Shown piece by piece: positions 43,773 to 54,004 of a stretch of DNA of 64,000 nt. This stretch comes from Chrysophaeum taylorii. Lineage: Eukaryota; Sar; Pelagophyceae; Pelagomonadales; Pelagomonadaceae. Made by a program: the position numbers and the translations under genes. The notes beneath the pieces are model-generated. The model saw only the letters and a list, made by a program, of their open reading frames with translations, had not been told where the DNA came from and did not search any database. The stretch is from positions 1-64,000 of the forward strand of contig JAQMWT010000066.1 in assembly GCA_029834535.1 (NCBI GenBank), given 5' to 3'. Each line of letters opens with the position of its first letter. Within the stretch, counting starts at the first letter, position 1.

Positions 43773-45821
43773 TCACGGTTGGAAGCTGTCGTCGGCGAGG
43801 ATGACGGCCTCGGTGATGTCGGTCATTTCCCGCGTGATGTTGTCGAGGAAAACCCCTTTGGGCCCGAAAGCCACGGTGGCATCGATACGGACGAGATGCT
43901 TGGTCTTGCCCATGAGGAGGACGGCGGAACCAGCTGGCGAGCCCTTGATGCCAACGAAGGCGAACGGATACCGGTAGCCGATGCGCTCGATTGTTTGGGG
44001 CCCGCCGAGCTTGCGCAGCGTGTCGTAGAGGGTATCGCCGGGGGGGCGCTTGGCGGCGACAGCGGTGTCGGTGATGCCAACGACGACGACGCGGCCGTTA
44101 GGGAGGTCGTCGACAAATTTGGCGAAGCGCGCCGTCTCTTGGTCGGTCTTTTGATAGATGTTGAAGCGCTGGCGATTGACGTGGCGCTCGCGCTCGACGA
44201 TGCCGTTCTCGCGATCAAGCTCGAGGTCGAGGACGTGGAAACCCGTCATGTTGGGCGTGAGCTCGACGACGGCGGGCTTGTTGGGCGTCGCGCTGGAGAA
44301 CGACATCCAGCCGCCGCCGCGGGCCTGCGAGAGTCGGGTCGAGAGAGAAAAAAAAAATCATTCTGGGACGCACCATCGTGAGGCCATAACATTCGACGGC
44401 GAGTCGGTTCCGTTGCCTCGGCGGCGGGAGTTCTACGGCGCGGCGGGCTTGGTAGCTGCGACCAACTCGTCGATTGATACGGAGGCGCGGCGACGCGCAC
44501 CGGAAGTATTTTGCGTTCTCGTCGGGGTCGAACTCCTTCTTGTCGATCCTGAATTTTTTAAAGTACGCGAGATCGACGTAGTCGGACGAGGCCGCCGTGA
44601 AACCCAACTCGACGAGGTCCATCGCGACGTCCTTGGGGAGCTTGTTGTACGCTTGGTGGCTGAAAACGATGAAGGAGATGCGAACGCCGTCGTACGGCGT
44701 CGTGTAGTGCTCCTCGTTTCCGTTGAAGAGCGCCCAGGCGTCACGACAATTCACAGTTCCCGCCCCGCCGCCGCCCCTGACCATCTTGAGGCCCGTCGTC
44801 GCGTCGGCGACGACGTCGAACACGTACTTGTCCGCGACCCACAGGTCGCCGCCGGAATGGTCGCCGAGCGCGCGGATGTAGCTCGGGCCGATGTTGTTGC
44901 TGTCGACGTGCTTTTTCGCCGCGTAGCAATAATTGATCTGAATGGACGAAAAGGGAAAGTCCTCGTCGATGCTCTCTCGGACCCACGCGGTGACGAGCCT
45001 GCGACGACGTGAGGCGGAGACTCGAGCGACTTTTATTACTTGGTGAGGTTTGGAAAATTCTCCGAGACGTTCGAGACCGACATGCCGATGCCGCCGAGCA
45101 CGAAGACGGCGCCCAGCATCATCCCGCGCACGGGCTTGCCGTCTCTCGAAACGTTGGGGCGGTCTTGGTGCGGCCAGTCGTCGCCGAGTTGGCCGAGCGC
45201 TTCGACTACGGTCGAGTCGTCGCACCTGTCGGCGGCGATCGCCGAAGCCGCGATCGCCTCGGCCTTCTCGAGTCCTTTGGCCACGGTCGAAGATCCTGCG
45301 AATTTTTTCTTCCGGCGCGAGACGTTGGCGGCGCGTCCAAAGCCGCGCTCGCGGTCGGCGGCGTCGGGCTTGCGCGCCGCGTGAGCAAGATCGTCGACGC
45401 GCATGCACGGCGTCCCCGATGTCCACATGCGGACGTCGACGCGCGGCGCGCCCGCTACCAACTCGAGCTTCTCGCGCGCGGTTTCCATCGTCGACACCTC
45501 CACATCCTCGTACTTCTTCGCGCCCCGCGGCTGGTCGAACAACACTCGCACCTTCTGGATCGCATACATTGTCGTCACGCCCCCCCGATGGTGCATGATG
45601 ACATGCCCGCGCGCGCTCTTTTTTCCCCCCAGGCGCACCGTGACCACCGTCCCGATCGCCCACATTGCCTGGGCACAGTACGATTCTTCCCGGCGAGGCG
45701 TCTTGTTCGGCAATGCCTCGGCCTCGACATTATCGTCCGCGACCTGATCGCTCTCCGGCGGCAGCTCGAGGCTACTACTACGTCCCACGCACGATCGCCG
45801 CGGCCGCTTATTAGTGCTCAT
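43773..45821 (-). CDS. 2-oxoglutarate/Fe(II) oxygenase fused to an ILEI/FAM3-like domain
   Basis: Three exons: 45821-45040, 44998-44374 and 44324-43773. Introns are 41 nt (GTAATA...CGCAG, phase 2) and 49 nt (GTGCGT...CGCAG, phase 0), giving 652 residues. Residues about 220-380 are a 2OG oxygenase of the kind related to TET/JBP and common in algae: RDGKPVRGMMLG, FPFSSIQINYCY, metal ligands HVD (H291, D293) and H358 in NEEHYTTPYDG, with R367 for 2-oxoglutarate, plus GPSYIRALGDHSGGDLWV. Residues about 485-630 match the ILEI fold (FHVLDLELDRENG, GRVVVVGITD, IGYRYPFAFVGIKGSPAG). The N-terminal 150 residues include a small beta-rich segment (WAIGTVVTVRLGG). The substrate is unknown. The fusion is unusual. 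Confidence 0.85.
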
Positions 45822-46219
45822 CTCGTCGTCTCGTTCAAAATCTTCAGCAACCGAAAACGGTTTTTGCAGTCTAGACCACAGAATGCCGGGGGGGTGGTAG
45901 ACAGAAAAAAGTAGTAGCCTAGTGTTGTCCTAGCGGTCGTCTCTCCTTCGGCTCTTTGTACCTACCTCCCAGATTTATTATTATCGCGCCATCGCCACCA
46001 CTGTTGTGTCTGTTTTTTTTGTGTATGTATGAGGGGTCCTGGCGTGATGCGTGATTGAGGAAGGACCCGACGACGCCTGCAGGCGGAATCAGCCATCGAC
46101 CGACCACGACGCAATAGTTGTAGTATCCGTTCGAAGCCGGAATTTGCTGTACGTTTGGGGAATGGTATACAACAACCCTAGCACAACAACAGGGGGTGGT
46201 GCGTCATAATAATATTATT
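45822..46219. promoter_or_regulatory. Divergent intergenic region
   Basis: About 400 bp between the oxygenase gene (minus) and the sulfatase gene (plus), probably with both promoters. No clear TATA or Inr pair could be fixed; AATAATATTATTATG abuts the sulfatase start. Confidence 0.4.
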
Positions 46220-48157
46220 ATGGGGGCGTCCGACGACGAGAGCCAGGGGCTCCTCGCGAAGGTGGAGGCCAAGGTGCTGTTGGTCCCGTCGCCCATCAAA
46301 GTGCACCGGCGACGGCTGCGGCACGCGCACGCGGTGTTCGCGTCGACCGCCCTCGCGACGGGATTCTCGCTGACGTTGGTGGTGGCGTACAGGTGGCGCA
46401 CCATTCTGTCGTCCATCGCCATGCACCACGAGACAACAGCCAGTGTTAGTGTCGTCGAGGAGCGCACGCACGTGATCGTCGCGATCGCGGACGACCTGGG
46501 CTACAACGACGTCGGGTGGGGCTCGTCGGACATGGGCGCGTGCACGCCCCACGTCGACGCGATGAGAGCCGAGGGGATCGAACTCGGGGCGCTGTACGGC
46601 GCGGCGACCTGCACGCCGAGCCGCGCGTCGTTACTAACGGGACGGCATCCCGTGTCGCTCGGCCTCCAGCACTGGCAGCTCGAAGCCGCCGAGCCGTGGT
46701 CGCTCGACCCGAAGGTCGCGTCGTTGGCCGAGACTTTTTTGGACGCGGGCTACGCGACGGCTCTGGTCGGCAAGTGGCACCTCGGGCACTACGAATCTTC
46801 GGCGCTGCCGACGCGGCGCGGGTTCGAGCAGTTCGTCGGGTTTTACGGCGGCGGCGAGTCGTACTACTCTCGCGTCGCGATGGGCGCCTGCGACGACGCG
46901 TCGTGCTTCTTCGACTTCGCGGAGGACGACGAGGCGGCGACGCGCATTCTGTCGGCGCCGCGCCACTCGACCTACGACCTCACCGAGGCAGCGCAGCAAA
47001 TCGTCAGCGCCGTGACCACGAGGCCATTGTTCCTCGTGTTGGCGCTCCCCAACTCGCACTCGCCGCTCGAGCCGCCGCCCGAAGCTTACCGGTCGCACGA
47101 GGCCTGCGTCGCTCCGATCAAAAACCTCGACCGCCGCGCCTTCGCCGCGCTGACGGCGCTCTGGGACGACGCCGTGGCAAACGTCACATCGACGGCGCGC
47201 GCCGCGCTCGGCGACCGCGTGCTGTGGCTCGTCGCCTCGGACAACGGAGGGGACCCGTCGGCGGGGGGCTCAAACTACCCGCTTCGCGGCGCCAAGCACT
47301 ATCTCTACGACGGCGGCGTCAAGCTCCGCGCATTTTTTTTCTCCGACGCGGCGCTTCTCCCGGCGGCCTCGCGCGGCAAGACCTACGCGGGCCTCATGCA
47401 CATCGCCGACGTCGCGCCCACCCTCGCTTCTGCGGCGGCTCTGCGGTTCCCGACGCCCGACGGTGTCGACCACTGGACGGCGCTAAAGGATTCGACCAAA
47501 TCCGACGCGACCTGGACCTACGCCGACGTCGCGACGCGGCGCAATACCTCCTCCTCGAGGTTCTTCCCGCGGAACGAGCTCCTCGTGACGATCGACTACC
47601 TCGACGCCAACCTCGATTATCTCGGCTTCTCGCGCGCGGCGATCGTCGCCTGCGACCCGCGAAACGGCTGTCTCAAGGCCCTCTACAACGTCGAGGAAGT
47701 CTTTTGGTACGAGCCGCCGCGCGACGAGCGCACCAAGCTCGCACTAAAGCCCTCCGACTTTCGCAAATCGAGTCTCTTTAACCTCACCAGCGATCCGACC
47801 GAGCGATACGACCTCTCGAAAAGAGAACCCGACCTATTCCAGGCCCTCCACGCGAAGATTTTCGACACTTACCTTCCGAAAATGGCGAGGGCCCGCAATC
47901 TCCCGACCGACGCCCGCGCCTACGATGCCTGGCGCGACAATCACGGCTTCGTCGGACCCTGGCTCGACGCGCCTCCCGACCCCTGTCTCGCGTCTTCTTC
48001 TTCTTCTTCTTCGAGGATCGCCTATGAAGCCGAGCTCGGCCTCCTCCTCCTCAGCGACTGCGCCTTCCTTGCCTCGGGCGACCACCACGTCCCGGCCAAC
48101 CTCACATCGCCGCCGCCGCCGGCACCTCCTTCATCGGAGAATGTGCCACACCGCTAA
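46220..48157 (+). CDS. Type I sulfatase (arylsulfatase B-like), type II membrane anchor
   Basis: Single exon, 645 residues from the ATG at 46220. It hydrolyses sulfate esters, most like N-acetylgalactosamine-4-sulfatase. A hydrophobic segment (FASTALATGFSLTLVVAYRW) near residue 45 suggests a signal anchor. The metal-binding start IVAIADDLGYNDVGW is followed by the formylglycine site CTPSRASLLTGRHP, whose Cys is converted to the catalytic aldehyde. Then come GKWHLGHY, NSHSPLEPP, ASDNGGDPSAGGSNYPLRG and LFNLTSDPTERYDL, all family blocks in order. The (TCT)n near 48000 codes a Ser run. It probably acts on sulfated polysaccharides in the secretory path or at the cell surface. Confidence 0.93.
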   Translation: MGASDDESQGLLAKVEAKVLLVPSPIKVHRRRLRHAHAVFASTALATGFSLTLVVAYRWRTILSSIAMHHETTASVSVVEERTHVIVAIADDLGYNDVGWGSSDMGACTPHVDAMRAEGIELGALYGAATCTPSRASLLTGRHPVSLGLQHWQLEAAEPWSLDPKVASLAETFLDAGYATALVGKWHLGHYESSALPTRRGFEQFVGFYGGGESYYSRVAMGACDDASCFFDFAEDDEAATRILSAPRHSTYDLTEAAQQIVSAVTTRPLFLVLALPNSHSPLEPPPEAYRSHEACVAPIKNLDRRAFAALTALWDDAVANVTSTARAALGDRVLWLVASDNGGDPSAGGSNYPLRGAKHYLYDGGVKLRAFFFSDAALLPAASRGKTYAGLMHIADVAPTLASAAALRFPTPDGVDHWTALKDSTKSDATWTYADVATRRNTSSSRFFPRNELLVTIDYLDANLDYLGFSRAAIVACDPRNGCLKALYNVEEVFWYEPPRDERTKLALKPSDFRKSSLFNLTSDPTERYDLSKREPDLFQALHAKIFDTYLPKMARARNLPTDARAYDAWRDNHGFVGPWLDAPPDPCLASSSSSSSRIAYEAELGLLLLSDCAFLASGDHHVPANLTSPPPPAPPSSENVPHR

Positions 48158-48556
48158 TAATAATAGAAATAACTGGCGCGACACAAACGACCCGACCGTC
48201 AGAAAAGTGTAATGTAAATGTGTGCCCTGTTTGCGTTCTGGGGGGGGGAGGAGGAGGCAAGCCACTTCCTCCTCGCGATCGATCGCGGGGGATTTTGTGG
48301 ACGAGACTCATAATAATAATGCAGGCCACTCGGTCGTCGGAGGAGACGTAAGTAACACGTGCCCTCCCCCTCCTTCTTCTTCGAGGAGGACCGTCGCGTC
48401 TGTTTTTCTTCGCAAAAGAAAGACGCACCCCCGGCGCCGGAAGGAAAGGAGGAAGAGGGATCCCTGGTACGACGACTCCAACCACAACGACGACGACGAC
48501 GACAACTTAGAAGGTGATGCATCCTGCAGCAGGAAACGGGGAGGACGACGACCACC
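48158..48556. other. 3' intergenic between convergent genes
   Basis: Small (GAC)n and (CTT)n tracts. Open frames here are chance extensions. No gene seen. Confidence 0.55.
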
Positions 48557-50932
48557 TCAGGCGAGGTCGAACTTGTCCTCTTTGAGGAACTGGGTGTTTC
48601 CTTTTGAGGCACGCGCCGTGAGGAGTTCGCCGCGGTCGTTGCGCTCGCCAGGTTTGGCGCGCGCAGCGGGGTGTCGGTCGAGGGCGGGGGGGATTTCGGC
48701 ATCGGTCTGCTCGAGGTACTGGCGGAGCTCGTACATGATGGCCTCGTCGGCGTCGGTGAGAAAGGTCGTCGCGATGCCGTCCTTGCCAGCCCGACCAGTT
48801 CGGCCGATCCGGTGGCAATAGCTGTCAATTTTGAGAGACATGTCGAAGTTGACGACGTGAGCAACGTTGGGTATGTCGAGGCCGCGGCCGGCGACATCTG
48901 TGGCGATGAGGGTGGTGACAGCGCCCTGCTTGAACTGTTCGAGCGCGTAATCGCGCGAGTCCTGGGACTTGCCGCCGTGAATAATAGCGCAGCGAAGACC
49001 CGCGGCCTGGACGAACTTGCCGACGAGGTCGCAGGATTTTTTTTCGTTGCAAAACACGAGGATCTTGTCGTCGTCGTGGGTCTTACGGCGGAGAAGATCG
49101 ACGAGGGCGTTCTTCTTGGCCGCGTCGGTCGTGTAGACGACGCGCTGGGCGATGCGCTTGTTCTTGTTCGAGTCCTCGTCGCCGATGGCGACGATGGCCG
49201 GCATTCGCATGAAACGCCGCGCGAGTTTTTCGACGGGCGGCGGCATAGTCGCCGAGAACATGCAGGTAATGCGGAACCAGGCCTCGCCGCGCTTGGCGGC
49301 CTCTTCCTGGCGCTCGAGCTCGCCCTCGTCCTCGCTCTTGAGCAATCCCCCCATCGCCTCGAGGACGGCCGTCACCTGCGGTTCGAAGCCCATATCAAGC
49401 ATGCGATCGCACTCGTCCAAGACGACGTAGTTGGCCTGGTTCAGCACGAGGTACTGGGTTTCGAGGCAGTCGTTCAGTCGTCCCGGCGTCCCGACGACGA
49501 GCTCGACGCCTTCGCGCAGCCGAAACGCCTGGTCCTCGACGTTCGCGCCGCCGACGACCGTACAAGATTTTATGTTCATGTACTTTGCGAGCTTGCCGAT
49601 TTCCTCGTTGATCTGGTTCGCGAGTTCGCGCGTCGGGGCCATGACGAGGCCGAGGGGACCGTCGTCGGCGAGGTGCGAGATCCGGCCCGACGGCAGCCTC
49701 GCGACCCAGTCGAGCATCGGAATCGCGAACGCCGCCGTCTTGCCCGAACCCGTCTCGGCGACGCCGATGATGTCGCGCTGCTCGAGGCCGACCGGAATCG
49801 CCTGTCGTTGGATCGGCGACGGCTCCTTGAACCCGAGATCCCGGATCGCTCGCCGGATCTCGTCGCGAATCTCCGCCTCCTCCCACGTCCGGAGCGGCGC
49901 CGGCGCGCGACCGCCGCGCACGCGGATGTCGAAATCCTCCTTGAAGATGCGCCAGTCGCGCTCCGTCATTTCCTCGAGTTTTTTCTCCGACCAATGCGAT
50001 AACGCCTTCCCGAGCGACTTGGTCGCGACCTTCTCGGCCTCCGCCGCGAGGTCCGCCTCGAGCCGGTCTCGCTCTTCCTTGCGTCGCGCCTCGCGCGCCT
50101 TGCGCTCGGCCCGCGCCACGCCCTCGGCCTCTTCGAGGGCCCGCTCCTCCGCTTGCCGCTTCTCTGCCAGCACCTGCGCAAAATTGTGCGCCTTGCGCTG
50201 CTCGCGCATGTCCAAACCGGCGACGTACCCGCGACCCAGCAGTGGCTGCACCGCGTGCCGCCGCGCGTACAACGGGTTCAGATCCGCCGACGTGTCCTCG
50301 CCCGCGTCCCAGTCGAACTGAAAAATACGAGCAAACTTCTCCGACGGCTTGACGATGCGCTTCTTCGTGCCACCCCCCGTCCCCAAGTACGTCTCGCGGA
50401 TCGACCTGAGCTCCTGCTCGCTCGTCGTCAACTCGCTGCTCGACTTGCTCTCGCTCCGCTTCCGCTTGTTGTTGAGGTGGTTGTTCTTCGACGCACCCTT
50501 CGCGGGATCCTCGTCGTCCAGCGCCCGCAGCATCAGTCGCGCCGCGTCCTGCTGCGCCGCGCCTGCCGCGTCCCGCAACGGTGCCGGCTCGTTAAATCGA
50601 CCTCCCCGCGCCCCGCGCCGCTTGCTGCTCTCGCGCTCCAACGTTGCCTGCCGTTCCTTGCGCTTCGCCTCCACCCGCGCCAGTGCCGCCGCCTGCCGCT
50701 GCGCCTTGGTCATGAACGCCGGCTTCTCCAACCGCTCCGCCTTGAACGACGACGCCTCCTCCTTCTTCAGCAACACTCCCCGTTCCTTCGCCACAGACCT
50801 CGCCGCAGCCATCGCCTCTGCCGCCACCGCGCGCCGATGCAGCCTCTCCGCTTCTTCCCGCTCTTGCTCGCTCACCGCCTCCTCGATTATTTCCACCCGT
50901 GCTGCTGCTGCTGCTGCTGAAACGCTCTCCAT
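48557..50932 (-). CDS. DDX23: DEAD-box RNA helicase, PRP28/DDX23 type
   Basis: Single exon, 791 residues. PRP28 swaps U1 for U6 at the 5' splice site during spliceosome activation and belongs to the U5 snRNP. A charged N-terminus (about residues 1-320, Ala/Arg/Glu-rich coiled coil) precedes FQFDWDAGEDTS and LYARRHAVQPLLGRGYVAGLD, which are PRP28 signatures. The helicase motifs are complete: Q motif (PSPIQRQAIP), I AETGSGKT, Ia PTRELANQ, II DECD (DEAD variant, as in many PRP28 proteins), III SAT, and later HGGKSQDSRD, ATDVAGRGLDI and VI HRIGRTGRAGK. The length matches human DDX23 (about 820). Short introns elsewhere in this genome would require it. Confidence 0.95.
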   Translation of the reverse strand: MESVSAAAAAARVEIIEEAVSEQEREEAERLHRRAVAAEAMAAARSVAKERGVLLKKEEASSFKAERLEKPAFMTKAQRQAAALARVEAKRKERQATLERESSKRRGARGGRFNEPAPLRDAAGAAQQDAARLMLRALDDEDPAKGASKNNHLNNKRKRSESKSSSELTTSEQELRSIRETYLGTGGGTKKRIVKPSEKFARIFQFDWDAGEDTSADLNPLYARRHAVQPLLGRGYVAGLDMREQRKAHNFAQVLAEKRQAEERALEEAEGVARAERKAREARRKEERDRLEADLAAEAEKVATKSLGKALSHWSEKKLEEMTERDWRIFKEDFDIRVRGGRAPAPLRTWEEAEIRDEIRRAIRDLGFKEPSPIQRQAIPVGLEQRDIIGVAETGSGKTAAFAIPMLDWVARLPSGRISHLADDGPLGLVMAPTRELANQINEEIGKLAKYMNIKSCTVVGGANVEDQAFRLREGVELVVGTPGRLNDCLETQYLVLNQANYVVLDECDRMLDMGFEPQVTAVLEAMGGLLKSEDEGELERQEEAAKRGEAWFRITCMFSATMPPPVEKLARRFMRMPAIVAIGDEDSNKNKRIAQRVVYTTDAAKKNALVDLLRRKTHDDDKILVFCNEKKSCDLVGKFVQAAGLRCAIIHGGKSQDSRDYALEQFKQGAVTTLIATDVAGRGLDIPNVAHVVNFDMSLKIDSYCHRIGRTGRAGKDGIATTFLTDADEAIMYELRQYLEQTDAEIPPALDRHPAARAKPGERNDRGELLTARASKGNTQFLKEDKFDLA

Positions 50933-51239
50933 AATCCCTCTTTAGATCCGTTGGGAAGTACTTGGGAGAAGCTCCATACATACCCCTTCAAAGGGTCGGT
51001 CAAGGGAGTTAGTTAGTTGCATGGTTGGCCAACCTCCTGCCAATTTAACTATGCACCAGCAGCAGCAAACCAAGAACGCGGATGGTCGCCGCTGGCGATA
51101 GTTATGATAGCGTGATGGCCACGTCGCCACCTTCATATTTGTTTGGACAAACACGTGGCTCTGAAGTTGACCATGGGAGTTGTGGTAGCTTGCTATGACA
51201 GCCGCATCGACGTCGTACGCGAACTCAGAATATGGGCCA
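50933..51239. other. Intergenic, no gene seen
   Basis: Upstream side of PRP28. No motif or repeat recognised. Confidence 0.5.
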
Positions 51240-51980
51240 CGCAACGGTCGTGCTGATTAATCGTGGTGTTAACGTCTACGACGGCGTTCGTGGCGGCCCG
51301 TATACGCTGAGATCGCACGCCTGTTGCTCGAAAACGACGCCAATCTCCTCAAATCATTCACAAGATATTATTGAAGTCGCTGCTTCTAGAAGCGAGCTAT
51401 TGGTTTGGTTATGTTTCCATTGACTGCTCGTGGCTCCAGCACGGCGCCGACGTCTCGACACGACTTTTTTTTTTTTGCTTCTCGTGGCGAGCCAGGAAGG
51501 ACGCTTCGACGTTTCTGCTACTCGAGGAGGTGTACGGCGCTAACGCCAACAGATCCGCGCGCGAGCCGAAGCCACGCTTTGACGTCGCGCTCTTGATACT
51601 CTCGCGCGATGCTGATGATGACGAAAGTAAAAAATGTCACAAGCTGCATGGCCTCGCCGATTTTCGCGGCGTGCTTGAACGGGACCTCGAAGACGTGTTA
51701 CTCACGTACGGCGCCGATGTAGACTTTGCGGCGTAGAGTTCACGGTGCCTCACCCAGTATTATCGCGAACCTCCGTGACCTCGCCAAAGCCGGTTTATTG
51801 TATGCGGCGCCGACGGCCACCAAGCCGCGAACGAAGGCTTTGTCTCGCCGCTCCTTGGGGTGTATCCTATCGTGGCCGTTTTGACGTCGTGCGAGCGCTG
51901 GTTAGACCGTGGTGCAGACGCCCGTGATGAGCTTATTTTCTCGGCGGCGGCGGCGGCGGCGGCGGCGTCTTAGCTTAACG
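51240..51980 (+). pseudogene. Decayed ankyrin-repeat gene
   Basis: Ankyrin-like pieces occur in different plus-strand frames: EIARLLLENDANLL (near 51318), WLQHGADVST (near 51430), RGRFDVVRAL (near 51875), and then RGADARDELI in another frame, followed by a GCG run coding alanines. The pattern 'DVVRALVxRGADAR' is that of ankyrin consensus helices. Stops and frame changes separate the pieces, and no set of 40-55 nt introns rescues them. A (GGC)n tract at about 51941-51968 closes the region. Confidence 0.6.
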
Positions 51981-52514
51981 CCATTTGACTCGGCGCGCGA
52001 GAGTCGCCATGACCTAGTCCCATAATAAATGGCCATCCATCTACTTTGAATATGTGCGCACTGTCGTCGTGCTGAAGATTGATAGAATGTGCCTTTCTCG
52101 AGACGAACTACGGAGGTGTCCTCTGACAACATGATGAATTCGATTTTCCAATGTCGCAGGATGATGTTTTTTTTTTCCGTGCCGACTCACAATGGGTCTC
52201 TTCTGTCGCCCCATAACTGGTTTCGCGGCGCGCGACCTGCTGCGAAAAAAAAAACGCGCAATCAATAACCATTCTACTACCTATCACTAGATTATGCCTG
52301 CCACCGCGCACCCCAGTATCGTACACGCAAATGTCCTCCTCCGGCGCACGTTAAAATATCAACGCTGGATCGATCCTCCTTAGAGCCCAAGACGACGAGG
52401 ACGCGGGACGAATGCGACAAAGACGACCCGACGCGGATGCGAGCGGCGGCAAAGGAAGGTCGAGGAGCATGTGCGATGGGGTCTAATCATAGAAATCTTG
52501 ACTTTTGAGGTGGC
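51981..52514. other. Intergenic, no gene seen
   Basis: A T-run and an A-run lie near 52168 and 52245. It contains the 3' side of COX6B. Nothing else recognised. Confidence 0.5.
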
Positions 52515-52879
52515 TCAGCCGCTCCACTTGACTCCGGCGAAGCGGCCCTCGTCCCGCTCCTCGTCCCATTTAGCGGTCTGCAGGGAAGGTCGTGACGTTG
52601 GCAAAGAAGAGCACCCACCCACCCATTCGTCCGGGCAGATAGAGATGGCCAGTTGGCGCATGGGCTTGCAGGCATCTTCGTCGCCCTCGGTCTTCTTCAT
52701 GCACATAACCCACTCGTTGTAGCGATTCCTAAACAAAAATGTTTTCATCTGTTGAGCGCTACGTCGCACCAGCAGTGGTTCGCTTGATTCGTCGTCGGAA
52801 ATCGCCTAAACCAACGGTCGCCTTCCACGACGACGGCGACCTACTTGTCGATAGGCGTCGTCTTGAGATTCGCGCTCAT
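52515..52879 (-). CDS. COX6B: Cytochrome c oxidase subunit 6B (COX12), four small exons
   Basis: Exons 52879-52845, 52805-52770, 52728-52623 and 52577-52515 are separated by introns of 39, 41 and 45 nt. All are GT-AG, giving 79 residues. The exons read MSANLKTTPIDK, RFPTTNQANHCW, NRYNEWVMCMKKTEGD to CPDEW, and TAKWDEERDEGRF. Each junction restores the family pattern: RFPxxNQxxxCW, then CPxxWxxxWDxxRxEGxF. The twin cysteine motifs are CX9C and CX10C exactly, as needed for Mia40-dependent import into the intermembrane space, where the subunit caps complex IV. The gene is easily missed because no exon exceeds about 35 codons. All four exons were placed by eye, supporting the short-intron model. 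Confidence 0.93.
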
Positions 52880-52958
52880 CCTCACACACGTCGCTTTCAA
52901 CGCACACCAAGCAAACCCCAGATCCTCCTTCCCTCACTACAAGGGCTGGGGGGAAAAC

Positions 52959-52983
52959 TCTCTCTCTCTCTCTCTCTCTCTCC
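52959..52983 (+). repeat. (CT)n microsatellite upstream of COX6B
   Basis: About 24 bp of TCTCTC, that is GAGAGA in the COX6B direction, 80 bp before its start codon. It is a possible promoter element. Confidence 0.85.
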
Positions 52984-54004
52984 TGAGGCGTCTCCTCCGG
53001 TGATGCTAACACTCGTCCGAGCACACCGCCTCGATCAGGCGCACGCTGCGAAGCGGCCGCTACAGCTACCGGCGCGTATCTAAACGACTGTCTCACATCC
53101 TTGGCCGACGTCTACGACCAAGTCCGATGTCGAAACGGACCCGATTCGGCCGAGAACGGTCTCGCGGCGTCCGCCGAGCTGTTTGGTAAGCCTACGAAGG
53201 TGCGCCGTACCCGGCGTCCACCCGTCTGATCGGCCCAGGAACACGTCGACGATCGCTGCAGACCTCTTAGGGTGGACGGGGTCAGACTCTGATGGAGACC
53301 CAGCTTCGGAGATCGGCGGGAGCTGCCGTCGGGGCAAAGGTCATCTCGATTGCCTCGTCTACAGTTGCGTCGGCAGCCTGATTTGGGTCATCGACGGCCT
53401 CTGGCGCAGGATGCGAGGACTGGGCCTACGCCGCGATCATTGAGATTCGATCGTGCACTCGCCCTCGGTACGACGCGTCCCGACCGACGACGCAGTCGAT
53501 AATTGTGGTTTCAAGGCAAGCCGAGACTGAAGAAGAAAAGAAAGCTGAGAAGACAATAGACAAACGCGCGTGTAGCAGGGAAAGTTTCGAAAAAGTGCAA
53601 ATTGAAAGAGGCAGGATCTGAAGAGGAGAAAGAAAAGAAAGCATAGAAGACCACGGTGTAGCAGGGAAAGTGCAAATTGAAAGAGACAGTGTAGGAGAAA
53701 AGAAATTCCGCGGCAATGCGACGAACAGAGCATGTAGGCAGGAAAAGAGCTTATGAGGAGGGGGCTCGTGAGGGCGGCAGAGCGAGTGTTTGGGCGAGAG
53801 AGAGGAATGGGCTTACTTCAGAGGCAGGGCCGCCGCTACCGCCGTCGCCCCCATTATCACCCATGTCATGGGGCAATCCAACAAGGCCGCCGCTTGTACT
53901 CAGGCGGGAGAGTGATCCTGCTCATCGCAGGTATGTAACGTGGTTCGTGGGCTTGACGGCACACTGAGATAGCAAATTGACCCGAAAAGCAGCCTGGCAT
54001 ATCC
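52984..54004. other. No gene recognised
   Basis: Open frames on both strands (for example 53080-53337 minus) lack family features. Purine-rich direct repeats, AAGTGCAAATTGAAAGAG-like, occur at about 53594-53612 and 53668-53686. Confidence 0.4.
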
